From Chionis minor (taxonomy: Eukaryota > Chordata > Aves > Charadriiformes > Chionididae), in assembly GCA_013398295.1 (NCBI GenBank), contig VZSF01006574.1, positions 744,001 through 808,000 on the forward strand: DNA of 64,000 nucleotides, written 5' to 3'. The position numbers and the translations under genes were made by a program. Positions 1 through 12,860 of this stretch are shown here, in pieces. How positions within the stretch are numbered: the stretch's first letter is position 1; each line of letters opens with the position of its first letter. The notes under the pieces were generated by a model. That model was not told where the DNA came from and made no database searches. It saw nothing but the letters and a program-made list of their open reading frames with translations.

Positions 1-1439
1 CCCCTCTGAAAAATGTAAAAGAGGTGTGGGAGGGAAGCTATATGAACTTGAATGTTTTATACCCACTCAAGAGAGATGTGCCAGAAGATGCACTTGTGCC
101 ACAAAAGTATGAAATGATCAATGCTCAGTTCTAACTCAGCCTAATCCCCTTGAAGACGTGCCTCCCTTAAGTACAAGCTCTGTTTCAAATCAAGAACGTT
201 TCCTTTGATTTACAGTTAAAACAAATCAAACTTCCGTCCAGGTCCACGCACACACACAAAGGTGAAAGAGCGATGGGGCACGTCATTTGAAATATTGATC
301 AAGCAATTGAATGTCATTTGAAGAAACAGTAAAAAAATGTTGAGAAAGGCTCACGTGCCTTGTTTAATGAAACAGACTTCTGCAGCTGGGTGCACAGGTT
401 GTACACCAGCATGCCAAACTTGCTTCCTCTTCCAACAGAAAAAAAATAATTAATTTTGCATTTCTAAAATGTGTCTGTTCACAGTTTGCCTGGAAACTTT
501 TAATTTTGCCACTGAACAGTCCAACAGTGTGAAATAGGCGCTTTCTCAGGGGACACCGTTCTGCTCAGTATTATTTTTGTTAACCTCTGGTTATTTGTAC
601 ACTAGAAATTTTGAAGTCACTGCTAGGACCTTCTACGGCAGCATGGCTGAGGGAGCTGATGTTGTGCTGCCCGGTCACACGGAGAGCTCCCATTTTCCCT
701 ATATGCCACTCCGTACAACTCTGCTTACACAGCTGCCTTATCCGTCATCTCCCACACCCTTCCTGCAGTTTTCACCTTGCTTATCTCTCCAACATTGTGC
801 TTCGCGAGGTGTAGATAGGACCTGGCGTAATGGGAGGACCAAAGAGGTGAGAGAAGCCAGGATGGGGGACACAGGGGCTGGTTAGAGAGAAAATTGAAGC
901 GGGCTGTGAAACTTGACTCTTCTGTCCTTTACAGACTACAATTGTTTGTGGTATGCTGGGGGCATGACTCTTCTTAAATTAAATCAAAATCGGAGTAGCG
1001 ACCTGCCTCAAAGTTGACTTTGTTTGACATTTAGAGTTTGTGGTTGTTCAGGGTGAGGAATAAAATTACCTTACACTACTGCAGGCTATGGCTAACCAAC
1101 GCAGAGCTGACAAGTCGACGGCGGCGCTGTGGTTGTGGAGGCTGAGGCAACTGCGGCTGTCGTTTATCCACAAGTGTGAGCATTGATATTTTCTCTGAAA
1201 TAAGGGTAGTCAGCACTGAGGGAGTGCTCCGAAGCTCTTCCAGAGACATTGATCACACACATTACAAAGCGCATAGGAGTGTGTCAGCTTAAAAGAGTGC
1301 TGCTTGATGGCTGGTGAAGTTGACCAAATCTCACCTTCAGAAGAAGCTAGAGATGAAAACAAGTAATGAAATGTGTGGCAGATAAGTTACATGGGATAAG
1401 CCTGGGAAATCATAAACCTAATGCTTATCTTTAGAAAGC

Positions 1440-2625
1440 GGGGAAAGGAAGAGCCAGAGACTCATGGAACAAATAATCAAACTAGCTGCAAGGACAAATT
1501 GGATTTGTCAAGTACAAATTGTATTAAACCAGTCTAATTTCCTTCTATGACAGGATAACAGGCCTTGTGGATTAGGGAAGAAGGAATAAGAGCCCGTAAA
1601 TCATGACTTTGGGGAGACTTTTGTCACGGTTAAATGTGGAATCCACATGAGCAAGTAAGGGAAATACAGTCTCGATACATCCGTCCAAAACCACTTCAAA
1701 AACTAAAGAGAATAATTAGTAGATCGCTGTCACACTGGAGCATTTCAAGAGGGAATGTCCCAGAGGTCTGTCATGGACCTGGTAATACTGAGTGTTGAAT
1801 ATTCATTCAGAGGAAATTTCAGTAACAGCATTGATGATAAAATAAAGAGCATATTTATTAAATTTGCAGAAGACACCAAGCTGAGAAAGCTGCAAACGCT
1901 TTGAAAGGCAGAATTAGGATCCAAACTCTACCCGGTACCTTGGAGAAGGCGATGAGAACAAAATACCATGCAAATTCATAAGGAAAAACCCTACACTCAG
2001 CAAGGAAAATCTGCACTCCAAACCCCACAAAACTGGGAATAGCTGAAACAGCATTAAAGTAATGGAGAAGATCTGAAAGTTATAGTGAATGTGAGTCAAT
2101 GATAGGCAAAATGGTAAACATTGTAGCGGGCTGTATAAAAAACGGAACTTTGTCTGCAATGTACATGGAGTTTTCTTTCTCTGCTCAGTGCAGGTGATGT
2201 TTCAGCTGGAGAACAGCGTCCAGTTTTGAACACTTTGAGCACTTAAAGTAAGGCGGACCCAGCCATTTTTTTTATTCTCCTCTAAACACCAGGCTTGTTT
2301 GATCTAAAGAGAGAAATTAAAGCAGACATTAACCATCTTCAAAAAACATAAATCGCAGAGAGGGCAGGAATAACCTCAAAAAGGAAAACAATAACCTGTC
2401 AACAAGTGGTAAGAAGTCTACATTTCATTGGGAGAGATTTAGTTTAGGTATTAGGAAATGTCTGAGAGCAACAACAACAAGGCGCTATTACAGGTTATCT
2501 AGGGAGATGCTGGCATCTTCATTCTCAGGGTTAGGATCTGGTTAGCAAACATTGCTCAGGAAAGATTAGATATAGCTGATGAGTGGATAGACCGTCTTTC
2601 CAAGTCCCTTCCTGTTTATTATGCC
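1440..2625 (+). mobile_element. Decayed CR1-family LINE fragment (3' part)
   Basis: Blocks in order match the reverse-transcriptase and 3' portion of the old CR1 lineage shared by birds, crocodiles and turtles, as I remember its consensus. One block resembles 'ggatttgtcaag.acaaat' (about 1500-1520). The next resembles 'gacaggataacaggccttgtggat' (about 1549-1572). Then come 'cccagaggtctgtcatgg' (1759-1776), 'ttgcagaagacaccaagctg' (1864-1883), 'ccagttttgaacactttgagc' (about 2220-2240) and the tail block 'agatttagtttaggtattagg' (about 2436-2456). All lie in the same orientation and order as the consensus. The frame is interrupted by stops and small indels, so it is inactive. The 5' edge is uncertain and may reach to about 1330. 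This is family identification by eye, not an alignment. Confidence 0.82.
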
Positions 2626-4242
2626 TCTCTGTATGTGCTGGATTAAATATCAGCATAATAAAAGAAACTCGAAACAGTCTTCAGCCACTGGATGTGATAA
2701 TAGGGTTTCAATACCAGAACATCAATGTTGCAATTTCCTGTCCTTGGCAAAGTGGAGCGGGAACTGGGCCTTCACACAGGCAGTCTGGGCATCTGGCTAA
2801 ACCACGTCACTGAGCCCAGCAGAACAGCGCAGTCCTGCTCTCACTGCTGCTTACTCCAGAGCCCAGGAAGCCAGGCTGGGGACGGCAAGGTAGGTAGGCT
2901 GAGTTCATGCTGGGGCGAAGGACCCTTCCCAGGAACATCGTCTCTATCCTCTGTGTAGCAACACCTTGGCTCCAATCCAACACTGTCCTGTCCTTTTTCT
3001 TTTCCTGAGGCAGGAGTGGAAATACGCTTGTATGTTGCCCACCCTAATGAGAAGCCTGCGCCAGCTTTGCAGAAGACGGAGATACCATTCCCAATAAACT
3101 TCCACTCTGTGACTTTCTGAACAGCCAAAATTTTAGCAATTCTTTCACTGAAGTCACCTTTGTCTGGAGAATACAGCCATCTCAGACAAGAATTTGAGGA
3201 TGTATGAAGTCCTTTCCTGTGATCGCGTGTTATAAGCCAACTGGATTGTGAATTGAAGATAATTGGATGCACTGGTATAATGAGCTGAAGACCCATGTGA
3301 CAATTAATAATTCTGTCTAAATAAAGTTCTAATTCAATATTTTTGTAATGTAACACTAAATGTCTTCTTTCTCAGCTTTTCACAGATGAGTTAGACTAAC
3401 CCTGCAACCTCCTGCCTGCGTGCTTAGCCTGACTTCAGCAGGGCTGTTGGGAAGTGTGTGAATTTAAGCAGATGGACAGGCATGGATTTACAAGAGGCAC
3501 TAACTGGTATCAGTACAGTAAAACCAGCACATTCTCATGCCATGTGGTGTGCCAGGAGCCATATAACCCTACAGTCTCTTTGCATTTCCCCATTTTGATC
3601 AGAGCTGGGGATATGCAGAGATGGAAGGCTTTGTAAGTACAGTAAACTTCTTTCTTGAAGTCTAGGGTCACTGAGCATTGAGCATCTCTTGTCGTTAAAA
3701 GTGGAGGCTTTTCAACAGAGTTCCTTCCTGTCTTCTGGAGCCAGAAGCATGGTATGTGTAATGCAATAATATGGGACTCCTTGGGACAGAAGTATCACAG
3801 CAAGGGATAAAAAAGCAACTGAACCTTCGTGGTTCCACTGGGCCCTGGTGGAATCACAAGACAAAAAGTTCAAAGCCCAATTGATTTCAGGTTTTTGAAG
3901 GACATATTTGGTGGTCAAAGATTTCAGGTGTTCACTAAAGCTTTCAATAATATTTCTAACATCAAAACTGTCTCAGAAAGATGGATGTGTAATGGATCAA
4001 TCAGAGGAATGATTTTTGCATTGCCAACCTGTTCATTGCAGTCACATGTTAAAGCTGAAGTGGAGATATTTTCTGTCAATCTATAGCTTTTGAGAAATTA
4101 CTTAGCCTCCACTGAGTCACTTGTATTTGCTGCTATCCTATCATTAATAATTACATATAAATAATATAGATGCTTCTCTCATGCAAAAAAGGAAGCCCAA
4201 TAGCACGTTAAAGCTCTCCAGGTTTCAGTTCCAATCTTCTAT

Positions 4243-4280
4243 CACTTTCTGTGTAAATAACACTTTCTGTGTGTAAATAA
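4243..4280. repeat. Short tandem duplication (18/20 bp unit)
   Basis: Two adjacent copies of a unit beginning 'cactttctgtg' and ending 'taaataa' are seen at 4243-4260 and 4261-4280. The second copy carries one extra 'tg'. This looks like a simple replication-slippage duplication. No function is suggested. Confidence 0.9.
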
Positions 4281-7200
4281 ATTCTGGAAGGTTGAACACA
4301 TACAGATCACAATTCAAAAATGGTCTGAGGTGCACACTTCTGGCTCTTGGACAGCATTTCAGCAGACACAGATCTGCAGCCTACACTGAACGGCATGTGC
4401 TAAAATCCTAATTGTGTTGTAGCTGTGATGGTCTACAGATATACAGATATGACAGACACAGACTGCAGGAAGAAATGATACCTTTTTTTTCTTCTTGGAG
4501 CAACTGATGTAGCTGGAAAAACAGCCAAGTTTTCAGGCACAAACTTCTCTGCAGATAGAAAAAGCTAGAAAGCTTCTCTGTGTGTTTACAGCCAAATCAG
4601 CAGGTCTAACCAAAGGTATCATCTCTCCTGGCAGATTTGCCCCACAGCAGCCTGGACAGCAGGACTCATCAGTGCTTGCTGGTGGTGTGTGCCTGCTGTG
4701 GGAGCCTCCATGGAGGCTGTGGTCCCCCTGGACACGGCAGAAGTGAGACAAGGCAGGGATGTGGCAGCAGGAGGAAAGTGGGGTGAGGAAGGGAAAAACC
4801 TCACCATTTGCCCCCACAAAGCCCACCTATACCCTGCAACCCCCATTAGGCATTAATTTCCCCTCTGCCCTTAGGCACCCCAGCTTTGCCCTTAGTTCGG
4901 ACCACATCCCTGCCATCTCTGTCCGACCAGCCTTCAGCCCCGTTGTTCTTCTTTCATCTTTCCAGCGAGCCCACTCACCACCCCAGCAGCAGTGGTCACC
5001 CAGCAGCCGCCAGCTCCACGAGGACCCATTAGCAGCCATCGCTTGCCACAGACACCCAAGATGAAAGAGGAGAAATGCCACAGCTCTTCACTGAGAACAA
5101 GTTCAAAGCTCTCTTTCCCAGGGAAATGCTTAATGAATCAAAGGAGAGAGAAATTATAGCAGATAAATCGTATCACCGCAAGATTGGTTCGAAAGTGCTA
5201 AGAGAGGCAACACAAAATATGAACATTCCTTCTTAATGTTAAAATAAGGGATTAAATATTACAAAAGGAGTCTAAGGAACTATTTTAAAAAAGAGCAAAG
5301 GCTTTAAGTCACCTGCTACTTTTGCAGGCTTGGTGACTTCACCTTCTGAATCGTTTGCCTAAGTCCAGAAGTCCTTCAGTTCCGGCATTAACTAGACTGT
5401 ATTTCCACAAAGTATGGCCTAACTACCCCTTTTTTGACCTTTATATATTTAGTTAGACTTCAACTTGTGCTAAATGCGGAACCGGGAAATTTTTAAATGC
5501 TGAGTCAAGCTCATAATGAGGAAAATAACAAAAGTCATAAGAGGACTGGCACGTACAGAGAACCTGCTTCACCCTGGAGCTGCTTCCACCTCTGCCTTTC
5601 CCCGTGCACCGGTCTGGGGTCATGGTGCCTGTCCAAAAGCACTGATTTCTACAGCAAGCTGGTGTCCGGGGGGTGAGGCGTTTCACAGGGCGGTGCTGGT
5701 GCTCCAGCAGCCGTACACCCTAGAGACTGGTTTTTGTGGAGCAGAAAGGGTCATCCTGTGCCCAGAGTCAGGGCTTTGCCTTGCACACACCAGCTCAGTG
5801 CCCTAGCTGGTGCCTAGGTCCCTTTATATTAGGAAGCCAAAGCAATATTGCCCTCCACTGGTCCTGAAACTAGTTAGGCTGCTAATGCGAGTTGGACAGA
5901 ATCGCTGTTGGTAACATCAGGGGCACTTTGAAACCAAGACGCAGATTCCTGAGACGTGTTGCTGTTGTTCCATCTGTGCCAGGAGCTCTCGCTCTTCAGC
6001 CTCAGCTGTAGCAGGGACCGTCATTACGAGTGGCGGTGGCGTGACAGTGCAGCGGGAGGGGTGTATGAGCAGCATCACCTCCTGCGGGGACCGGTGCTCT
6101 GCGAGGGATTTTTGGTCAGGGGGATCGATCTGTCGCTCAGCTTTTACTCAAAGCAGACGGAAACTTCCCTCAGCCTGAGCTCTGGCATTGTCCAACATCA
6201 GCCTTCCTAGCAAATGGATTTGCTGTCATCAAACAGTGACATTCCCACCAGCTAAAACCTGCAGGTCCACTAAACATTTCAGATTTCTAAAGCTTGTGAT
6301 ATTATGTTGAAAACCCATGTTTTCGACTATCATGTCTGCCGATTCTCACCGCTGGCTGAGGAGGAGGCGAGGAGCCCTACTTTATAAAACCTCTGGGCAC
6401 ACCCTGCAGGCGCCGGCACTGGCTCCGAGGCACCCAACAAAACCAGCATCACTTGAATAACCCAGCCAAACCCCAGCACCCAACAGCTCCATGCTAACAG
6501 CAAGGGAGACGAAATACTTCCCGTCGCACTTGTGAGGACCATCTGAGGGCTGTGCAGGCGGCGCTGGCCTCCGCAGGCTGCAGGTTTATTCCTGGGGAGC
6601 GTGAAGGCATGTGGCACCGGTGGGCTTCGCCTGCGTGCTGGTGACACAGAGGAAGCCTGGTAGATGATAGATATTTCTGGTACGGCGAGCAGCAGTGAAA
6701 AGATTAACTGTCCTGGCATTTAAGTGACCATAATTAGGCTTTCCGTGAACAGCCCTTTGAGATAAATAATAGAAATTCACACCTATCTGGGTCCTACAGC
6801 TTTTCAGCTTATTTGGGGCAGGCTGAAATTAGGTGTGTAAATCTCCTTGAGCACCTTGGGCGCTCTGCAGTTGTCTTAAGGAGCTCTGGCAGTCGCTGGC
6901 TTGGCCTCCCTAGTTCAGTGTTTTAACCTGCTGTTCCCAGCATCACCTCCATGAATAAAAATGTTCCTGGTTAGCAAGGCATGCTTCCCGGAAAATTACT
7001 CTTCTAAGGACCCACAAATCTTACTTCTGCCTGAGCATGGCTTGATACACCTAGACTAGCTGTGGGAAATAAGTGTAAGACCGCTGTGGCTGGTTGAAGT
7101 ATGAAAGATTTTAATATCTATACACTTATTGTGACTTATCATATGTAAGAAAAACTTCTTTAATTTCCGCCATCGGTTTCTTTCAGTCAAGTTGGAAGAG

Positions 7201-7844
7201 GTGCATGGGAGCAGCTCAGATGCCAGAGAGGTTTCTTGCGGAGTTAAAGACTTAGTTTTAGAATAATTTCCAATAAGTCACCAGTAAAGATTATGGGCTG
7301 AGGGCTTTTGCAGGATATTAAGAATTATATCGCCCCTTCCAGAGCTATCTGCAAATCCTGTGCTAGTGTGATAAATAACCCCATGGTTACCAACAGACGG
7401 GGAGCAACCAATGTCCTTGCGAACTAGAAGAGGTCTGTTTTGCAGACAGGGAGGTAGTGAGAGCTACAGTTGTTGTTCTAATGCTGTTAATGGGCGACAG
7501 TATGCTAATTAGTCAGATTAACTAAGCGGGTGAGTCATGCACTAACCCTTCTTGAAAGAAAGTGCCCATTTTGAGATGCTAAATGAGAACATAAATGCAA
7601 TCAGGCATAGAATTCTTGAAAGATAAGACGAGAGCAGACCTGCTCGTTAATGGAGCCAGTGAAATTAATTCTGCTTTGGAAAGGGGTGCACTTTTTCATA
7701 TTCAGGGTTCGTTTTAATGGGGAAGGGTTCAAAACCTTCAGATCTATACAATGCATTTCACTCAGGTCTAAGTAGTTTTAATGACCTAACATAACAAAGA
7801 TATCTCTGATATTCTCTGCTAGGTTTGCACCTTCAGAAAGACCC

Positions 7845-7858
7845 TTTTTTTTTTTTTT
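7845..7858. repeat. Poly(T) run
   Basis: Fourteen consecutive T on the plus strand followed by 'aattag'. It may be a relic poly(A) tail of a minus-strand retrosequence, but no recognisable element precedes it. Confidence 0.9.
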
Positions 7859-7989
7859 AATTAGAGGCATTCAAATGTTTCAAATGAAGACAAAACTATA
7901 ATATTCTGAAAAAACACAAAGCCCTCTCATCTATAATTGATGGGAAAGTACTAAAAATGTTTATTGTGAATGCTCAAGCTCTTGTACTG

Positions 7990-8640
7990 GAAAACTACAG
8001 TCTCCTCACATTTCAGAAGTCGGCATCGATACTCACAGAGACCACAGGCAGGGTCCTGCTGTGGTGCTGGGAGTCACCGCCGACGGTAAGGAAAGGAGGC
8101 ACGGGTGCCCTTCTGTGGAGACGATCTGTGCCGGTTTTTGGTGTGTGCGATCCCTTTCTTTCTTGGTGGCCACCCGCTACGTGGACGTTGGCCTATTTTA
8201 ACCTTTTTCTCTCCACCACGCGTAACGGCGTAGGCATGAAGGGAAGGCAGAAGTGGTGCTTGCAGCCATCGCACGCTGCCCGGGGTGCTTTGTGTCCTGA
8301 GCTAAACATGACTCAGGCAGCCGGGTGGTCCCAGACTCCGGTCTGAAATCCCAGTCAGCTTTCCAAGCGCCTGGCATGGCGAGAGGAGGAAGCACCAGGC
8401 CTGGCTCCTCGTAGCTGTTCAATGATCACGTCTGTACGTGACATTTGCTTGTGCCAGTGCCTCCAGCTGTCCTTTGGCCACCGCGGGGCTTGTGGACACA
8501 CGCCACTGGGGACGAAGGCCACGTCTCCGTGCGTGTGTGAGCCGGCAGGGAGGTCAGGCAGTGCTGCGAGGAGGGAAGGCGCTGGGCAGAAGATCTGCGG
8601 GAACGATGCTCGGGGGGGGGTTCTGTGGTCATCAGGACCT
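7990..8640. promoter_or_regulatory. CpG-dense patch (candidate CpG island)
   Basis: By eye I count roughly 40 CpG dinucleotides in about 650 bp, with GC content above that of the flanking DNA. Dense parts are around 8080-8100, 8205-8232, 8463-8565 and 8597-8618. In a vertebrate genome, where CpG is depleted, such clustering often marks a promoter or other unmethylated regulatory element. It lies about 8 kb beyond the inferred 3' end of KLHL14. No gene start or splice pattern is recognisable next to it, so the target is unknown. GC-rich bird DNA can also keep CpG without promoter function. Confidence 0.4.
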
Positions 8641-8897
8641 TGTGAAAAAAAAATACAGGCCTTACCACCACAAATTCACCATGAAAATATTCCACCTCAC
8701 GCTTGTTATTCGTGCTCTCTCAACTCACCATTCACCAGACTTAGTCTTTTTTCATAAAGATTTCCGACCATTCCAGCCTGATTTCAAGGCAGCTGCTTGG
8801 CAGTAGGGTGGCTAGAAGTGCTGGCTCCGCTAGTCTGCCTTCTTTTCTACCCCAAAATCTCTCCAGTGCCACTACAATGGCCACCGGTTTCCACCCC

Positions 8898-9006
8898 AAA
8901 GGTGGCTGCACTTAGGCGATTGGTGAAGTGATCCCTATATATATTTGCAATTCTCTGAAGCGCCTTGGGGCTTGCAAAAGGCACTATATAAATCAATTAA
9001 TAACAA
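8898..9006 (+). mobile_element. Ancient SINE/LINE 3' tail (L2/V-SINE-like)
   Basis: The stretch reads 'ggtggctgcacttaggcgat', then 'gaagcgccttggggcttgca', then 'aaggcactatataaat' followed by an AT-rich end. This pattern, a 'gcgctttggg...aaaggcgctatataaat' motif, is a known 3' tail of old vertebrate SINE/L2-type retroelements. The 5' boundary is not clear. The exact family cannot be set without a repeat library. Confidence 0.5.
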
Positions 9007-12000
9007 TATCAGAGGTCAGTCAGCCAATAAGAATACAATTTAGTTTAATGAGAGATAAATAAGACAGACAGAGTGAGAGGGGAAGGCAGCTACAAGGCTC
9101 CCTACTTGGTGCCAGGCTCTAAATATGCCAGCTCTTGGCTTTATCGCAGTGATCATCAGAAACATGGAAGATAATTGTGTCATTGCCATTTCTTAGTCCA
9201 GTGTAATATCTATTACTGGTTTTGATGTCTTACTCAGCTCTGTACCAGTATGATTTTAGGAAGAGTGTACATTATTTTCATGAAAACAAATATGAGCATG
9301 AGGAAGCATTTTTCCCTTGCGTGCAATTCCTACTAAAGAATTTACATTCTTCTAATTTACTGGTTTACTGCACCACTTAGTGCACTCCTGAGATGTGCAG
9401 AATGTCCTCGCAGTTAAGAATGTGCAGATGAAATTTACCCTTTTTGCACTGAATCATTCACTCTTCCCTTGGAAGTCACCATGCTCTTTCCTCCCTCTAA
9501 ATCTCCTTTAACCGCTCTAATAAAAGAATAGATTATTCTGCATAGTTACAAAATGGATCCAGAACGGATGGTTGGCAGTTTATTTGGATTTTAGGGTAGT
9601 TATATATTTTTGTGACCAGTCTGGTACTAAACAGGTGAACGGAAAGACACTGTTTTACATTCGATTCTTCCTATTATGCGGGACTGTGGATGTAGGAAAG
9701 AGAATTCTCCATTGTAGCTCCAGAGAAAATGCTGGGCTACATCCCCCTCATCAAAGCGGTATTTGATAAGCTGCCAGAAGGCACAGAGGACATAGGGAGA
9801 TAACCCCGAGTCGGGTAGGGCAGGGGAGAGGGGAGGCCTGCGTGGTGAAATGCGGAGGGGTCCTGTGTTTGTGCCGCCTTGGGACACAAGCTGCACAGCC
9901 TGTCGCCCTGCCTGTGTCCCTACAAACCTGTTGGGATGCGCTGGATGATGCCTGGGGCCCCGCTGCTCTGGTTGTGCAGCCTGGAGAGCTGTTAGGGAGG
10001 GTGGCAGCTCCTGCCCAGCCCCTGCACGTGTCCTTTCTGGGGGTCCGGAGGGAGCTTGCGCATGGGTACGGGTGCTGAGAAATGTTCCCAGGCTCGGTAT
10101 TACAGAAACAGCCATTAGCAGCAGAGCGTGAAACATGTATCTAAAGCAGAATAAAGCAGTATGCAGCGCTCGTGGTGAGCAAGCCCGTAGCTGTAGGGCA
10201 AGGCTGGCTTGGGCTAAAATTTGACGTGGTTTAGTGTAGCATCATTACATGCAGAACCGGCTCACCTGGTTATACCTAGAAACTTCTTTTTTTCCCCTGT
10301 GTCTGCAGACACTGCATGTCTGGCAGTTGCCTACATCGTGCTCTAACAGGGTACTCGTTCAGACCTCAAGCCCCGTGGCCGTGGCGAAAGGAGGCAAAGG
10401 AGTCAGAACAGACCTTCCTAAAGCTCTTTGACAAAGGCCAAAGCCAAATGGAGCCGACTTCACGCACATCAGCACTTCCGAGGTTACATCCCCCCCACCG
10501 AATTCCACTTACATTTTTGAGTCCTTTCACGTGCCTCAAAAGAGCAGCCTGTGCAAATCTGGGGCTTCACACTTAGGTAACCCACTTGCAGCAGCTCAGC
10601 TCTGGACATAAAAAACATTGCTTCTGCAAGGGGGACTGCTCTTTGTTCTCTCTCCCCCGTGCCAAAAAAAGCCAGTCCTGAACACCGTGACGAAGGATTA
10701 GCTGAAGCTGAGGCGAGGCTGTAACGTAAATAGCCAGACAGAGAACAGAATGGCTTCTTTTATCAAACTTAACATCCCAAAGCTCTACTGATTTCATTGT
10801 CATTATGGTGGTGATTAATTTGACCCAGAGTACTGCCACCCACTGTTAAAGCCTTCGCTGCATACCTGTTGATAGCTCTCATGACAGAGATTACAGTCTG
10901 CCACTGCCTTGTCCATAATTAGTACTTGTCAAAATGAGATTTGCCTATGGTCGCCCACTATCCATGAGAAACCCATTCAAAATTCAACACGCTTTGGAAA
11001 ACAGAGGACAGTGCATCCTCCAACTAGAACCGAAGAGTACAGAATGAAGACTCTTTTTCTCATCTCTGAAGTCTTGTTTCCAGGTCTGAAAAATGATTTT
11101 GTGACTCCTCTCCATCGCTATCAATAAGTGTCCTCTGGTGAAGTACAAGGGCGCCGATTCTGTTCTGCAGCTGGGTCCTAAAATGTTTGCATGCTTAATT
11201 CCCTGAAAGAGCATAGTTTAATCGCTTCAACAGGGCTGGGGTGAGGGCACAGGGACAGTCCCTGCCGCACGGCTGATGCCAGCGCCACTGCCCGGCCCTG
11301 AGCAACGGGCCCTCGGGAAGGCAAGGGCTGGGAATAACTCGTGCAGGGATGAAGGGCGCACCTGGGAGAGTGTTTGGATGAGGGTGTCCCCATTTCCAGG
11401 AGTGGAGGAGAGAGGAGGGAGTGAAGCCCCAGAAGCCGTGGCCGGCCCAATGGACTGGCATAGAAACGGGAGGTTTATAGTGACCCGGGTGTAGGCCAGT
11501 ACATGGAGTCTAACATACAGTTCACTCCGCAGGGTGAGGCTACAACCCTTTTTTTTATTTTTCCCCCACTGTAAGAGAAATGGCCAGTGTTATTGCAAGC
11601 CTGAGTGCAAAGACTCAGTAACCCCATCCAGAGGATTGCAACAACAGGTTTTCTGATTAAACTCTGGATTACAGGGCGAGGGATGGACACAGAGGTGGTA
11701 AACATGCTCAGAATAAGTAAGGACGCTGGAATCAACAGAGGCTGTTATCCAATGACATTTTCCACAGGACAAGCAGGAGACCTGGTGTTTTTGTGATCGG
11801 AGGCATGTATACATATAGCTATGGAAACTGTTCTTGCTTGAGCCACCGTCTAAAAACAAGCAGAGGGAATCCAGAGCTTGACACTCTTGTGCTCAAAATA
11901 GACCACTGTTGGAGAAATGTTCTATCTTTTCATTTCAGGTACTGGCAGTGCTCAGTAGCTCTTGAAACCAGTGGAATACATCATGGCAAAAGTGAATGCT

Positions 12001-12794
12001 TGGAGAATAATTCACAAGAGGTGGTGGTGTGCCAGACGTAATTCTTCAAAAACGTCTTTCATTTTACTCCACTAAAAGAAGCAAAAGGGCTTAAAAGAAA
12101 ACAGCATTTTTTTCTGAATGCCCAGCCATCGATAAAAGTGCCACGCTTTCCTACAGCAGGTTAATTAATCTTTATGCAGTCCTGTATGTAAACTCCATTC
12201 TCTAAAGCTTATTAGACTGGACTCTGTACCTGAATCTTGCATAGCCAGATTATGGCTTTCATACTCATCTTCAGTGGAAATGCAGTCCAGAAGAGGATAT
12301 TTCATCTTGAATAGTGCCAAAAGATCTACCTGATCAGCTCTGACCTGGGCAAGTTGCAAGGAGGCTTAATAATGAAGGAAAGACCTCCTTGCAAAGCTCC
12401 AGTCCACTGCAACCCTGGACTGCATTACTGCAAGTTAGACATAAATCTTCTGGTTGTCTCTGCACTGCGCAGCTGAAGACATGGGCCAGCTGGAGATCAG
12501 CGAAAAAGGGAAAAATCAGACTGCTGGTAGCTGTAAAATCCACAGTCAGGGAGGAGAGACTGGGTCACAGGCCTAGCGAAAGGTGAAGACTGGTAGTCTT
12601 TGGGTTTGCAAAAAAAAGCTGCTGCAAAAGGGTGGGAACAAACAGTTCTCCTTATCCACTGAGAGCAGGAGAAGGAAAAGCAGCTTTGAAGGTTCTGTCA
12701 TTTGTGAAAGTTTTAGATGATTTAATTGCGGATTTAAATTTTTGGAAAATATTTGTTTTCTCTTTTAGGTTCTTCCTGGAATCATCTCTTTAAA

Positions 12795-12860
12795 CTAATG
12801 AGACATTTAAGCTAGATATTAGGAAGCATTTTCTAATGACGACGGTGACTACGTCCCGTC
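12795..12860 (+). mobile_element. Possible short CR1 relic
   Basis: The phrase 'aagctagatattaggaagca' (12811-12830) resembles the CR1 3' block usually read as 'aagctggatattaggaaa', but flanking similarity fades quickly. It could be a tiny decayed CR1 remnant or chance. Confidence 0.3.

Noticed and set aside
2841..3356. 171-codon open frame, minus strand
   Set aside because: No family resemblance and no splice-site context; treated as chance.
5180..5200. 'ggttcgaaa' resembling a tRNA T-loop
   Set aside because: No cloverleaf could be built around it: no A box or acceptor stem pairing.
9627..10136. 169-codon open frame, minus strand
   Set aside because: Pro/Arg-rich from GC-rich DNA; the last third looked briefly protein-like but matched no domain I know.
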